Source of the DNA: Aquibacillus koreensis
GTDB taxonomy: Bacteria; Bacillota; Bacilli; Bacillales; Amphibacillaceae
NCBI RefSeq assembly: GCF_025154055.1
Contig: NZ_JAOALK010000053.1
Span: 62,001 to 126,000, forward strand
DNA: 64,000 bases
Direction: 5' to 3'
Part shown: piece by piece, positions 45,989-55,800 of the stretch
Layout of the letters: each line of letters starts with the position of its first letter
How positions within the stretch are numbered: position 1 is the stretch's first letter
Made by a program: the position numbers and the translations under genes
Notes under the pieces: generated by a model
What the model was told of the DNA's origin: nothing
The model's database searches: none
Seen by the model: only the letters and a program-made list of their open reading frames with translations

Positions 45989-46804
45989 ATGATGAAGGCG
46001 ATGAAAAGAAGATCAGAAATTTTAAAGCTTATTGACCAACATGGAAAGATAACTGTTGAAAATTTAATCCAACGCTATGATTTGTCAGAAGAAACTCTTC
46101 GAAGGGATTTACGGATTTTAGATGAAAGTGGGTATGTGAAGAGAGTCTATGGAGGAGCGGTGAAACTAGAAAAAACAACGCGATACTTACCCTACGAAGA
46201 CAGGTTATCGATCCAATATAAGGAGAAAGAATCGATTGCAAAGGAAAGCGTAAAGCTATTAGAGGACGGAGACAGTGTCTTTATTGATGGCCGTACGACT
46301 TGTCTTGTTTTTGCCAATCATATCCCAGCTCATTTAAACCTTACGATTGTGACCAACTCTATTTTTGTTGCACAAAATTTGGTTGCTAAGAACGGGAATT
46401 TAAAGATCCATTTAGTAGGGGGAGCACTAAATAAAGATGGCCTATTAACAGGGCTAAAGCTAATTCAAGATCTACAAGGATATCGTTTTGATAAGGCTTT
46501 TTTCTCTTGTATAGGTGTCGATAGTAAAGTGACCTACTTTGGAAAAATAGATGCGCAACAAACTGCAATGACTTTAAGCGAAATTAGTTCCGCATTGTTT
46601 TTGCTAGCGGATTCGTCTAAAATCGACCGGTCAGCTTTTTTATCCGGACTGAAAATAGAAGATTTAGACACCATTATTACCGATGAACATGCTCCGTTAC
46701 ACTTTATTAATCAAATAAGACGAACACCTTGTAAGATCATACAAGCAAACACTGACTCAAACGATACAACGGAAAACGTAATCGTATTGAATCGCCACGA
46801 ATAA
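45989..46804 (+). CDS. DeoR-family transcriptional regulator
   Basis: A 271-residue regulator with a DeoR helix-turn-helix (about 6-60: SEILKLIDQHGKITVENLIQ and LSEETLRRDLRILDE) and the sugar-phosphate-sensing domain (about 75-235: SIAKESVKLLEDGDSVFIDG, VTNSIFVA, HLVGG). DeoR regulators of this type respond to phosphorylated sugars. It is the last gene of the HAD/ABC/MBL operon and is the likely local repressor. A rearranged REP-like repeat follows 20 bp after its stop. Confidence 0.92.
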   Translation: MMKAMKRRSEILKLIDQHGKITVENLIQRYDLSEETLRRDLRILDESGYVKRVYGGAVKLEKTTRYLPYEDRLSIQYKEKESIAKESVKLLEDGDSVFIDGRTTCLVFANHIPAHLNLTIVTNSIFVAQNLVAKNGNLKIHLVGGALNKDGLLTGLKLIQDLQGYRFDKAFFSCIGVDSKVTYFGKIDAQQTAMTLSEISSALFLLADSSKIDRSAFLSGLKIEDLDTIITDEHAPLHFINQIRRTPCKIIQANTDSNDTTENVIVLNRHE

Positions 46805-46824
46805 GTGAATGAATTTAAAGTTAA

Positions 46825-46874
46825 GGGGTCAGACCCCTCACGTGGACACTTGTCCATATGAAGGGTCAGACCCC
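46825..46874. repeat. Rearranged REP-like element, copy 10
   Basis: Two copies of the GGGGTCAGACCCC palindrome (46825-46837 and 46863-46874) flank a TGGACA...TGTCCA hairpin (46843-46856). The TGTCGAAAGACA block is absent. This 50-bp compact form fills the space between the convergent DeoR and chemoreceptor genes, 4 bp from the latter's stop. Confidence 0.88.
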
Positions 46875-46878
46875 TTAG

Positions 46879-48624
46879 TTACGAAACCAATTTAAACTGG
46901 CTAACTAATTCATTTAGTTGTTCGGCTAGTTTTGATAATTCATCATAGCTTTGAGAAACTTCTTCTATAGCTCTACTTGCTTCCATTGCAGTTGCAGAAG
47001 TATGTTCGACGCTAGCTGCGGATTCTTCGGATATAGATGCAATTTCTTCAATTGATGCGCTCATTTCTTGGCTACTCCCAGACATGTTCGACAACGTGTC
47101 TGTTACATGTTGAATTCTTGATACCATTTCTTTCATCGACTCTGTAACACTTGCAAACGTTTCTCCCGTGGACTTCATTTGAACTGTTCCTTTTTCTACC
47201 TCGGAATATCCACTTTGAAGAGAGTCTACTACATCTGAAGATTCAGACTGGATCCTATGCACGATCGTCGTTATATCGGTAACAGAATGTCCAACTTGTT
47301 CAGCAAGCTTGCGGACTTCATCTGCAACTACTGCAAAACCTCTCCCGTGTTCTCCAGCACGAGCTGCTTCAATCGCAGCATTTAATGCAAGAAGATTTGT
47401 TTGTTCCGCTATATTTTTAATTACAGAGACCAACTTTGAAATTTGCTGTGATTGCATATCTAATCCCTTTACCTTTTGAACAGCATTCTGCACAATTTGA
47501 TCGATTAATTCCATTTGCCTTACAGATTCATCCATTAGCTGTGCTCCATTTGTCGTTAACTGCAGTACATCGTTGGATGCGTTATGTATATATTCACCAT
47601 TCATATTCGCTTCCTGCATTTGAATAGAAAATTGCTCCATTGTCGAAGAAAGTTCACTTGCATTATTTGCTTGTGTCTCCGTTCCTGAAGCTAAGTCTTG
47701 CATGGTTGATGCAATTTGGTGTGATCCTATCATCACTTCATTCGAAGCTTGCGTTAATTCCTTACTCTGTAAACGAACAGTGCCTGATATCGTTGCTACT
47801 TGTTTGATCATATGTTTTAATGTGGAAGACATATGATTCATCGCTGTAGCAATTCGTCCAACCTCATCTTCTCCATTATATTGAATCCTATCAACATTCA
47901 AGTTACCATCTGCTATTTGACTTGTTACTTCTACAACTTTATTAAGATTCTTAGAAACTCTCCGACTAACAAAGAACACGAATAATCCACCAATTAAGAT
48001 AGAAGCGACCATGGATACGATCAGTACAATATTGGCTGTTTGTTGACTTCTATTAGCCTGATTTATCGCATCGTTTCGTTCTTCGTCCATAAACGTTTTA
48101 AGGTCAGCTAATAACGTTATAGTGTCAGAACCAAGTTTATTCACTTCTTCCACTAAACTATTTGCCATTTCTAGATTGCCACTTTCCATAGTTGGGACAA
48201 TATCATTAAGGAACAAGGTATTCATGTCACGATGATTTGCTACTATTTGATCAACATGCTTTAGTTGTTCTTCCGTCTCTACTGCTTTTCTTACATTCGC
48301 TTGTAAGACGTTCAGCTTACCAAGGTAGCTATTATATTCATCAATAATCCTTTTTTCAGGCGATTGAATATAAGATACAATTTGTAGACTTTTGGAATCG
48401 GTAATTGCGCTCATTTCCATAAGGTTTATCGCTCGCTCACTTTTAACTGTCTGTACATCCATACTTTGTTTTGTGTTCATATTAAGTTTTGTTACAACTC
48501 CAGTGGAAATACCAAATAAGAGGAAAACAATAACTAATATAATACCGTACTTCATACCTATATTATAATCGCTAAATCTCTTAATCTGTATGGATGGAAT
48601 TCTTTCAATCAATCTTTTAAACAT
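46879..48624 (-). CDS. Methyl-accepting chemotaxis protein
   Basis: A 581-residue chemoreceptor. Membrane helix 1 is about 27-46, followed by an extracellular four-helix-bundle-type sensor (about 47-188), membrane helix 2 (about 190-212), HAMP (about 213-266) and a long coiled-coil signalling domain. The hairpin tip [16 protein letters not shown] and [13 protein letters not shown] is conserved for CheA/CheW docking. The ligand is unknown. It is a single gene, with REP-like repeats on both sides. Confidence 0.95.
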   Translation of the reverse strand: MFKRLIERIPSIQIKRFSDYNIGMKYGIILVIVFLLFGISTGVVTKLNMNTKQSMDVQTVKSERAINLMEMSAITDSKSLQIVSYIQSPEKRIIDEYNSYLGKLNVLQANVRKAVETEEQLKHVDQIVANHRDMNTLFLNDIVPTMESGNLEMANSLVEEVNKLGSDTITLLADLKTFMDEERNDAINQANRSQQTANIVLIVSMVASILIGGLFVFFVSRRVSKNLNKVVEVTSQIADGNLNVDRIQYNGEDEVGRIATAMNHMSSTLKHMIKQVATISGTVRLQSKELTQASNEVMIGSHQIASTMQDLASGTETQANNASELSSTMEQFSIQMQEANMNGEYIHNASNDVLQLTTNGAQLMDESVRQMELIDQIVQNAVQKVKGLDMQSQQISKLVSVIKNIAEQTNLLALNAAIEAARAGEHGRGFAVVADEVRKLAEQVGHSVTDITTIVHRIQSESSDVVDSLQSGYSEVEKGTVQMKSTGETFASVTESMKEMVSRIQHVTDTLSNMSGSSQEMSASIEEIASISEESAASVEHTSATAMEASRAIEEVSQSYDELSKLAEQLNELVSQFKLVS

Positions 48625-48837
48625 TGGATGTCCCCCTTGTTTTCTATCTTTTTCTTTAAAGATTGTCCATATTATTTACTATGACACCGACTGGATTGAT
48701 GATCTACGTTTGAAACTTCCTCACCTTTTAACTCCGTATGCGTTAGAAGAATAGGATAAATTTACTATATCGGATTGAATTTTCTTATTCAACTAAATTT
48801 CGACAACTTTATGAATATTTAACATTCCTCTTGGAAA

Positions 48838-48892
48838 GGGGTCAGACCCTGTCGAAAGACATTTTGATAGATTTTCCATGGGTGGTGGACAG
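48838..48892 (+). repeat. REP-like unit, copy 11 (left end of a decayed RAYT element)
   Basis: GGGGTCAGACCC (48838-48849), TGTCGAAAGACA (48850-48861), then TTTTCCATGGGTGGTGGACAG. It faces the unit at 49814-49869. The 1032-bp segment between includes a decayed RAYT. The 48625-48837 gap before it is AT-rich and holds the chemoreceptor promoter region only. Confidence 0.92.
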
Positions 48893-48986
48893 TTACTATG
48901 TTTGAATGCATATGATACATAAGAGTGGAGCAACCGAGACTACTACTACTTATCGAGAAGTTTGATCTCATGTAAATCAAATGGAT

Positions 48987-49029
48987 AAAACCCCATCCTG
49001 CCCAATGGACTGGATGGGGTTACGTTTTT
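48987..49029. terminator. Terminator-like hairpin inside the decayed RAYT element
   Basis: AACCCCATCC (48989-48998) pairs perfectly with GGATGGGGTT (49012-49021), with a T-rich tail on the plus strand. The arms resemble the inverted repeats around the collagen-like gene and the hairpin at 51010-51044, so this looks like a recurring part of these elements. Confidence 0.65.
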
Positions 49030-49049
49030 AATTTAGCCAAATGTGACTC

Positions 49050-49345
49050 CAACTCCCACATTTATGATATTTAATCATTGTTCCTGAAGGCTGATCGAGG
49101 GGTTTTATTTGAAGATGGATGTCGTTTGTCATGAGGGCGATGGTATGAAGAATAATCAGATGAAATAACATTGTTTGCTCTGATAATCGTTGATAAACCA
49201 GTCGATCCTCTTCATCATGAAACAGGACATCTTTCTAATCCCACGACTAGTAATATGAAACTTAGTAACAGGAGACCATATGCGGTTTTTCCCTGTCCTC
49301 GTATTTCTGATCATTGATTTATTCTTTATTTCTTTCTCGTCCTGT
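49050..49345 (-). pseudogene. Decayed RAYT transposase fragment
   Basis: This stretch aligns base for base with the N-terminal half of the RAYT at 32200-32464: shared strings include GATCGAGGGGTT, TTGAAGATGGATG, ACCAGTCGATCCTC and CACGACTAGTAATATGAAAC. Frameshifts and missing 3' sequence (the catalytic Tyr and C-terminal half) leave no open frame. Similarity continues upstream through the leader region to the REP-like unit at 49869. Confidence 0.82.
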
Positions 49346-49813
49346 TTGCTTATCTAATAATTCAATTGCACCACGATTCACTTGTATTACATTCTCCATG
49401 TGTCTGAAATTACTATTCTTCAGATCTCATGCTTGATATATCGGCGCTCAACTCTAACCTTAGCTTTGACATCTCTATTTGTAATTGATTTGATTGAAAC
49501 GCCGTCTCCCTTCTATGTTCTTTTTGCTCTTCCTTTACGTACGTCAATTCGTTTAAGATCTTATTCAAAATTTCATCCAATTTTCCTACCCCATCTCAAT
49601 TTTCACAATTCAACTATCACATAAAAACAGGGGTCACAATCAATCAATTTCCCAAAATGTAAGCTAGTTAGTAATCCAAAAAATAATCTTAAGAGGCGAG
49701 AAACGATAAATCTATGCCCTTCTTTATGTGAAAATGCAATTATAGATTTATGCTTTATCATTCCTCCATAAAATAAAGAGGAATACAAAAGCCAAAATCA
49801 TTTTCACACCAAA
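49346..49813. other. Leader region of the decayed RAYT element
   Basis: Non-coding but related to 32465-32827. Similar stretches include CTTATCTAA, GCTTGATATATC, GTTCTTTTTGCTCTTCC and the codon-phase-conserved leader peptide region near 49700-49770. It was presumably carried with the transposase when the element was copied. Confidence 0.55.
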
Positions 49814-49869
49814 TCGTCCTCCCTTTGTGGACAAATTAATCATTTTGTCTTTCGACAGGGTCTGACCCC
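49814..49869 (-). repeat. REP-like unit, copy 12 (right end of decayed RAYT element)
   Basis: GTCC (49816-49819) and GGAC (49829-49832) form hairpin 3, then TGTCTTTCGACA (49846-49857) and GGGTCTGACCCC (49858-49869). It lies 50 bp from the stop of the ROK kinase gene. Confidence 0.92.
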
Positions 49870-49918
49870 TTACTCAAAAATTGTCTCTCATTTACTCCCT
49901 TTAAATCTAACAGCATCA

Positions 49919-50776
49919 CTATACCAACTCACTCGCCAATGTTAAACAACCTACTATTCCTGCATTATCCCCTAGCTTCGGACCCACTATATACTCCTCT
50001 AAAAAGGGAGTTTCTACAAAGTCACCCATTAACACTTTGAATTCTTCTCGTATTAACGGGAATAACTGTTCTTGTTTCATGACTCCTCCACCCAGGATAA
50101 TTTTGTCTGGCCTTACAATCAACGTATAATTAACGATCGCTTGCGCTAAGTAATGTGCTTCTAACTCCCAAACCTCTGAGTCACGATCGAATTCATACGC
50201 TTTTTTATTATATCTTTCTTCCATGGATGATCCAGATGCCATTCCCTCTAAACAGTTAGGATGAAAAGCACAGCAAACAGGGTAGTGATCTTTTGGGTGT
50301 TTCTGTATTAGAATATGTCCCATTTCCGGGTGTCCATAACCCTGTACAATATCACCATGCTTAATGAAGCCTCCGCCAATACCAGTCCCTACCGTTAGAT
50401 ATAAACAACTATCGATAGAGCCTTTGTATCCTCTTATATATTCTCCATATGCCGCAGCATTAACATCTGTGGTCAATGAAATTGGCATTGTATAACGCTC
50501 TTTAAAAGCACCAAGCAGGTTGAAGTTTTCCCAACCTTTCCTTGGAGTAGTAGTTAAGTAGCCAAAAGTTGGTGATTTTTCATTTAGATCAATCGGGCCG
50601 AATGATCCAATGCCTATTGACTTCAAAGCGTATTTTTCAAAGAAATGAAAGACTTGATTGAGTGTTTCAGTGGGGGTTGTCGTAGGAATACTTACTTTTT
50701 CAATAATATTAACCTGTTCATTACCTACTGCACATACGAATTTCGTACCACCAGCTTCTATCCCTCCATAATACAT
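49919..50776 (-). CDS. ROK-family fructokinase-like sugar kinase
   Basis: A 285-residue kinase. The phosphate motif GGIEAGGTKFVCAVG is at the N-terminus, with LTVGTGIGGGFI and a GHILIQKHP segment. The ROK zinc site is present (H-x-n-C-x-F-H-P-x-C: YPVCCAFHPNCLEGMASG). The closest known type is the Bacillus GmuE/YdhR fructokinase. It would phosphorylate fructose or a related hexose at C6. It is a single gene between two REP pairs. Confidence 0.9.
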   Translation of the reverse strand: MYYGGIEAGGTKFVCAVGNEQVNIIEKVSIPTTTPTETLNQVFHFFEKYALKSIGIGSFGPIDLNEKSPTFGYLTTTPRKGWENFNLLGAFKERYTMPISLTTDVNAAAYGEYIRGYKGSIDSCLYLTVGTGIGGGFIKHGDIVQGYGHPEMGHILIQKHPKDHYPVCCAFHPNCLEGMASGSSMEERYNKKAYEFDRDSEVWELEAHYLAQAIVNYTLIVRPDKIILGGGVMKQEQLFPLIREEFKVLMGDFVETPFLEEYIVGPKLGDNAGIVGCLTLASELV

Positions 50777-51009
50777 AGTTACAATCCTTTCGCAGATAGA
50801 TTTATAATAGAACCTTTATTTATTGCATTTAATGTTTGATGCAGTTGCCGAATAAGCTTACCATAAAGAATCTACCTAGTTAAAGTAATGGCATTTATGA
50901 TTGGGGGTCAGACCCTGTCGAAAGACATTTTGATTGAATTTCCACGTCTGACGGACAGTTTCAGAGTTATGGTGTTTGACGTGATTATTTGGTGTAATTG
51001 CTAAAACGA

Positions 51010-51050
51010 AACCCCTATCCATTCTCTTGGAGTGGATAGGGGTTTTTTAT
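51010..51050 (+). terminator. Terminator-like hairpin within the REP pair
   Basis: AACCCCTATCCA (51010-51021) and TGGATAGGGGTT (51033-51044) are perfect complements followed by four T. No plus-strand gene precedes it, so it seems to be part of the repeat element. Confidence 0.65.
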
Positions 51051-51146
51051 CATTTAAATCGGCTTGGTCGAGACAATCCATTTCTATATCGGAGGTAGTA
51101 CACGCAGTCCTAATTAGCCCTTTGTTAGGATATACATATGATAGAA

Positions 51147-51187
51147 AAAGAGGAACACAAAAGGTTCGCACCTTTGTATTCCTCTTT
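51147..51187 (-). terminator. Hairpin downstream of secY
   Basis: A long stem: AAAGAGGAA, one mismatch, then ACAAAAGGT against ACCTTTGT and TTCCTCTTT, with a TCGC loop. It lies within the REP pair and about 60 bp after the secY stop on the minus strand. The CACAAAAGG core recurs in the hairpin at 59691-59723 and in degenerate form near 49785. Confidence 0.6.
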
Positions 51188-51249
51188 AAACTGTCCTCTT
51201 TAGAAAGACAAATGTCTTTCGACAGGGTCAGACCCCTTTATAAGAAAGC

Positions 51250-52551
51250 TTATCCAACTTTCTTTATAAACCCTTTATAATGTCTTTTCACCAGCTGGCT
51301 TTCTAGTTGTTTCATCGTTTGTAGGGCAACGCCTACAACGATTAGTAGACTAGTTCCGCCAATTTGAACAGATTGTGGCAGGTTCGCTAAGCTACCTAAA
51401 ATTAGAGGTAGTACCGAAACTGCTGCTAGAAAGATCGATCCGACGAATGTTAAGCGATACATCACACGCATTAGATATGTTTCTGTATTTTTACCAGGAC
51501 GAATACCCGGAATATATCCACCTTGCTTTTGTAAATTTGAAGCCATTTGCTCAGGATTAACTTGAACAAATGTATAGAAATAGGTAAAAGCAATAATTAA
51601 GGCAACATAGATCGCCATCCCGATTGGTTGTGTGTAATCAAAGATATTATTAATGACATCCGCAGCTCGTCCTTCAAAGAAACCAGCAACCGTCCTAGGG
51701 GCAATAATAAAAGATATCGCAAAAATAACTGGAATAACCCCTGCAGCATTTACCTTTAATGGTAAATGTGTGGATGAACCACCTACTGGACTTCTATTTT
51801 GCAGTTTTTTAGCGTACTGAATTGGTATTTTACGTAGTGCTTGTTGAATGAAAATAACGCCAACTACTACTGCAAGAACAACCAAGGCAATTAAAACAAC
51901 AGTGATGATGTTCAGAAATAGCTCGTCCCCAACATTGCCACCGAAATACTGTTCATACAGTTGATTCACACCATTTGGAATTGCAGCAACAATCCCCGCA
52001 AAAATAAGGATAGAAATACCGTTTCCTACACCATTTGAAGTGATTTGTTCACCTAGCCACATAAGAAAAGCAGTACCACTTGTTAAAACAATCGTGATAA
52101 CAAAGAACTTAACAAAGCTAGGGTTTTCAATCAATTGCCCTCCAGCCATCGCATTAAAGCCAACTGACATCGCAGCACCTTGAATGAACGCTAGCACAAT
52201 CGTTCCATAACGCGTGACTTGCGCTAATTTTTTACGTCCATCTTCACCTTGTTTTTTCCACTCAGAAAACTTTTGAACAACATCCATTTGCAATAATTGC
52301 ATAATGATCGAAGCAGTAATATAAGGCATAATTCCCATCGCAAAGATCGAGAAGTTTTGTAGTGCACCTCCACCAAATGTGTTCAAAAATCCAAATACGC
52401 TTTGGTCGTTCATAAAATTAATTGCTTCTTTATCCGAAAACGGTACAGGAATAAATGTACCAATTCGAAAAACAATTAACATCAACAATGTGAAAACTAT
52501 TTTTTGCCTAATGTCTTTCACGCGCACAAGATTGGAGATTGTACTAAACAA
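51250..52551 (-). CDS. secY: Orphan SecY preprotein translocase channel subunit
   Basis: A 433-residue SecY with ten membrane helices. The N-terminus MFSTISNLVRVKDIRQK and the C-terminal KRHYKGFIKKVG match housekeeping SecY. The TTG at 52551 has AGAGGTGA just upstream and gives the canonical SecY beginning, so the frame start at 52560 (GTG) is rejected. Key loops such as SEWKKQGEDGRKK and GGYIPGIRPGKNTE are intact. No ribosomal protein or adk gene is nearby, so this is probably a second copy, possibly dedicated to the giant exported protein next door. Confidence 0.93.
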   Translation of the reverse strand: MFSTISNLVRVKDIRQKIVFTLLMLIVFRIGTFIPVPFSDKEAINFMNDQSVFGFLNTFGGGALQNFSIFAMGIMPYITASIIMQLLQMDVVQKFSEWKKQGEDGRKKLAQVTRYGTIVLAFIQGAAMSVGFNAMAGGQLIENPSFVKFFVITIVLTSGTAFLMWLGEQITSNGVGNGISILIFAGIVAAIPNGVNQLYEQYFGGNVGDELFLNIITVVLIALVVLAVVVGVIFIQQALRKIPIQYAKKLQNRSPVGGSSTHLPLKVNAAGVIPVIFAISFIIAPRTVAGFFEGRAADVINNIFDYTQPIGMAIYVALIIAFTYFYTFVQVNPEQMASNLQKQGGYIPGIRPGKNTETYLMRVMYRLTFVGSIFLAAVSVLPLILGSLANLPQSVQIGGTSLLIVVGVALQTMKQLESQLVKRHYKGFIKKVG

Positions 52552-52704
52552 GAAAATCACCTCTGTTTGAATTTTTTACTATGATGATAAGTCAAAGCCT
52601 TTCCATACTACTTAATGCGTTCCTGATTGGTAGATTCATAATATATCCTAATCAAAAATAAAATTAGACTCTACTAGGAATATAATCAAATCTCACCCCA
52701 TTCA

Positions 52705-52718
52705 AGAAAACGCTTCCA
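52705..52718. promoter_or_regulatory. Possible cre (CcpA) site upstream of secY
   Basis: AGAAAACGCTTCCA matches the catabolite-responsive element consensus TGnAAnCGnTnnCA at all conserved positions except the first. It lies about 155 bp upstream of the secY start. Because such matches arise by chance in AT-rich DNA, this is tentative. Confidence 0.3.
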
Positions 52719-52781
52719 CTGATAGAATACCATAGATTTGTAAATAATCGTATATAAAAATTTTTGTTGAGTTGTAAACAG

Positions 52782-52802
52782 GGGGACGGTTCTTCCGTTT
52801 CC
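52782..52802. repeat. Second-type REP-like hairpin
   Basis: GGGGACGG (52782-52789), TTCTT, CCGTTTCC (52795-52802): a short GC-rich imperfect hairpin in an AT-rich gap. It is unlike the main REP family here. From memory, very similar GGGGACGG/TTCTTCCGTTTCC motifs occur repeatedly in intergenic DNA of Firmicutes. Only one copy is visible in this window. Confidence 0.45.
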
Positions 52803-52817
52803 ACCAACATGCTTCCT

Positions 52818-52866
52818 TCCAAAAACAAGAACATCCCTTTGACTCAGAATGAGTCAAAGGGGTGTT
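52818..52866 (-). terminator. Terminator of the giant surface-protein gene
   Basis: AACATCCCTTTGACTCA (52830-52846) pairs with TGAGTCAAAGGGGTGTT (52850-52866), a 17-bp stem with one G-T pair. A T-rich run follows on the minus strand. It starts 12 bp after the stop codon of the 1991-residue protein, separating it from secY. Confidence 0.88.
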
Positions 52867-52877
52867 CCACTATGCTC

Positions 52878-55800
52878 TTATACCTTAGTCCTTCTTCTCC
52901 TTTGGACCATAACCAATATCGCTCCACCGCCCAACAGCAACACAAACCCTGCAACTAGCCAGTTGTACATGGTTGTTGCTGTATCGGCAAGTTTCTCCCC
53001 ATCTTTATCACTTGGAGTTGGAGTAACTTTTTGTTCTTCGTCATGCCCTGTTTCATCCTCAGACTCATTCTCCTGTTCATCCTGATCGTCTTGCTCTGCT
53101 CCATCACCATCTCCAGAACCATCACCAGAATCAGAACCGTCACCATGATCAGTTCCAGGGCTAGCAGGTGGTGTCGGATTTTGCGGCTCGCTGTCCCCAT
53201 CATCCTCCCCATCAGAAGGCGGCGTAGGCTCCTCACCTCCATCACCATCCCCTGGTGGAACCACTGCACCATTTTCACCTTTCACAAACGTCCAGATATC
53301 AGAAGTAGTGCTACCAGTAAACTGATCAGAAACGACGGTGTACCAAGAGTAGGTCTCACCTTCTTCTAACCCAGTCCACGTTACTTCAGCCGTTTCCCCG
53401 CTCGTGACGTTTTCCACTTTTCCAATCTCATGATCTGTGTAGACATTGACCGCAAAATAATCTGTTGCCACTCGCTTTTCTTTTGGTGCTAGATCTAAGT
53501 CAATAACAAATTCATCTTTGCCTGGGTAGGCATCTGTATCATAGTAGTTATAATCATCAAGATACGGCGAATACGTATTAACGATGATTCGATTATTGTC
53601 TGTATCAAAATGAAGCAAACGTAAGTAGCCTTGTCCACCCTCTGGACCAGCTTGATAATCTGCTAGCATTTGATATACTTGACGATCCGTTGTGCCATCT
53701 CCATCATCATCGATTGCATCGATTAGTGTCTGACTTTCATGATAGTGACCAGAAAGGACTGCCACAACATTCTCATTCGGTAAAACAACTTCATTATACA
53801 ACTTTTCACCAAGTGGGTGACGTGTACCCGTTGCTTGTAAATACTCATGGAAGTTTAAAATAGCGATTCGGTCTGGATGCGCAGCAAGCACTTCGTTCAT
53901 CCATGCAATCCCCTCATCTTCTACACCCCAACCAAGATACACCATAATATAGTCATTTCCATCAACAGAAATTAAGTCATAGTGACCACGGTTATTTAAG
54001 TAAGAACCCCCATAATGAGGTCTATCTTCAAAACGATCTGCACCAAAATACTTGTAGTATTCCGTGTAGTCATTTGTCTTTTGAGAAACATCATGATTTC
54101 CTGCCAATACACCATAAGGAATGTTGGCATCATCTAACGTTTTCATAAAATTATCCGCGTTGTTCCACTGGTATTCCTTATCGGCCTCATCTACAAGATC
54201 GCCCGTGTGCATCACGTATTTAATGTTCATTTCCTCTTGATTTTCCGCGATCCACTGCGTTTGTCTGTCGTAAATATGCGGATAACTCTCTGAGTAGTAC
54301 TGTGTGTCTGTCATCCAAACAAATGTGTAATCATATTCATCTGAACTACTTGGAATCTCATCTTGGACAATCACATTAATCTTATGATCTTTTACAAAAT
54401 CTGTAACAGAAACCGTTCCTTTCAACTCAAAGTCCTCTGTACTAGCCACTTTGTAATCAACAATCTGCCATTTGCCTTCCGTATGGTTCCAAGCATACAT
54501 CGTTACTTTTCTACCTTCTAAAGAATTACCATTCCAAACGAATTCAATGATGTCGTTTTCGTCTACTTGCTCGTCCACCGTTACATCAAAACGATGATAT
54601 GGAAATTGGGTAGTAGAATCTGTGATCATATACTCCCCATCTAATGCAGAAGCAGCAGCAATCGATCCAGCATCAAAAACTGTCTCGCCTGCTGGAACTG
54701 GTGTATTAGGTGGCTCCACGTCGGATGCATTGCTAAACGATTGCACTTGTTCGGTATCACTCGGTTTATATTGAAAACCTTGATAGAATGTAACATCCAC
54801 ATTGTCACTTGTTGGGTCCACCACATTTACACGTAAAACTGGATCGCCTTCAATCGGCCCTTCTTTAGCCGGTGAATTATTTGTAGGCATGTCTGGATTT
54901 TCGTTTACAACAGCAAACTGGACCACTTCAGAAATTTCATTACCAGCATGGTCGACCGCTTCTATCTTCACTTCATGGTCACCTGGTGTAAGCGCACCTG
55001 ATGAAGTCGCATATGGCACGTCTATTTTTTCTCCATCTAACCATACCGTACTTTCCTTCACGCCAGAAATCGCATCGGCTACATCAACATCAATATCGAT
55101 CGCACCTTTATACGTCTTACCATTTTCTAAACTAGAAGTAATGACTGGTGCAGTATTATCAACTAAAACGTTTGTGTCAAAAGTTTCATCTTGGTCAGAT
55201 ACGGTAATCGTATGCTCCCCATCTGCTACAGTTGTCGTATCCCAACGATATGCTTTTGCATTGGCATGGGCTTCTGTAAGGCTAAAAGTGAAATCCTCAA
55301 ACACTCTGTCAGCCCCGTCATCCCCCATGTCATACACAACGGATGGATCTGCTTTATTTACGTCTGTTAAAATCGTTCCGTCGGATAATACTAGGCGAAC
55401 GTTTCGAAGGTTATAGTCATCTCTGTTCTCCCCTGGATCGCCTTCCCACGGTGTTGCCTTATTTCCTGCACGGATCGTAAATTTATTTTCCCCAAGCTCT
55501 AACTGATCTGATTCAATTGGTACAGTAATCGTCTCCCACTGTGCGATCCAATCATCAAAAATATGAATAACATCGTCGCCCATGGTCACACCGTTTTGGA
55601 AATACGTGTTGATCCCACTTACTTCAAAAGCAAGATAAGCTGTACGCTCAACGGCCTGGAATGTACCACTCGATAATGCTACTCCATCCACAGCAAGCAT
55701 CACATCATTCGGACGATCATCCCTAGATGTACCTTTAATTATTTTTTCACCACTAAGAATCGTATTATCTTGTACATTAAGACGTAAGCTCGAGTTGTCT

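Larger units (their letters stand above)
50904..51236. repeat. REP inverted pair, copies 13 and 14
   Basis: A 333-bp element. The left unit is GGGGTCAGACCC (50904-50915) and TGTCGAAAGACA (50916-50927), followed by TTTCCAC...GGACAG. The right unit is TGTCTTTCGACA (51213-51224) and GGGTCAGACCCC (51225-51236). Inside are two strong hairpins (51010-51044 and 51147-51187) and no gene. The right end is 13 bp from the secY stop. Confidence 0.92.

Noticed and set aside
49382-49624. 80-residue plus-strand open frame
   Set aside because: It lies in the decayed RAYT leader region, lacks a ribosome binding site and has a composition of translated AT-rich non-coding DNA.
52955-53278. Long open frames inside the giant surface-protein gene on both strands
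   Set aside because: They arise from the repetitive Asp/Glu/Gly-coding DNA, have no ribosome binding sites and overlap a well-supported gene.
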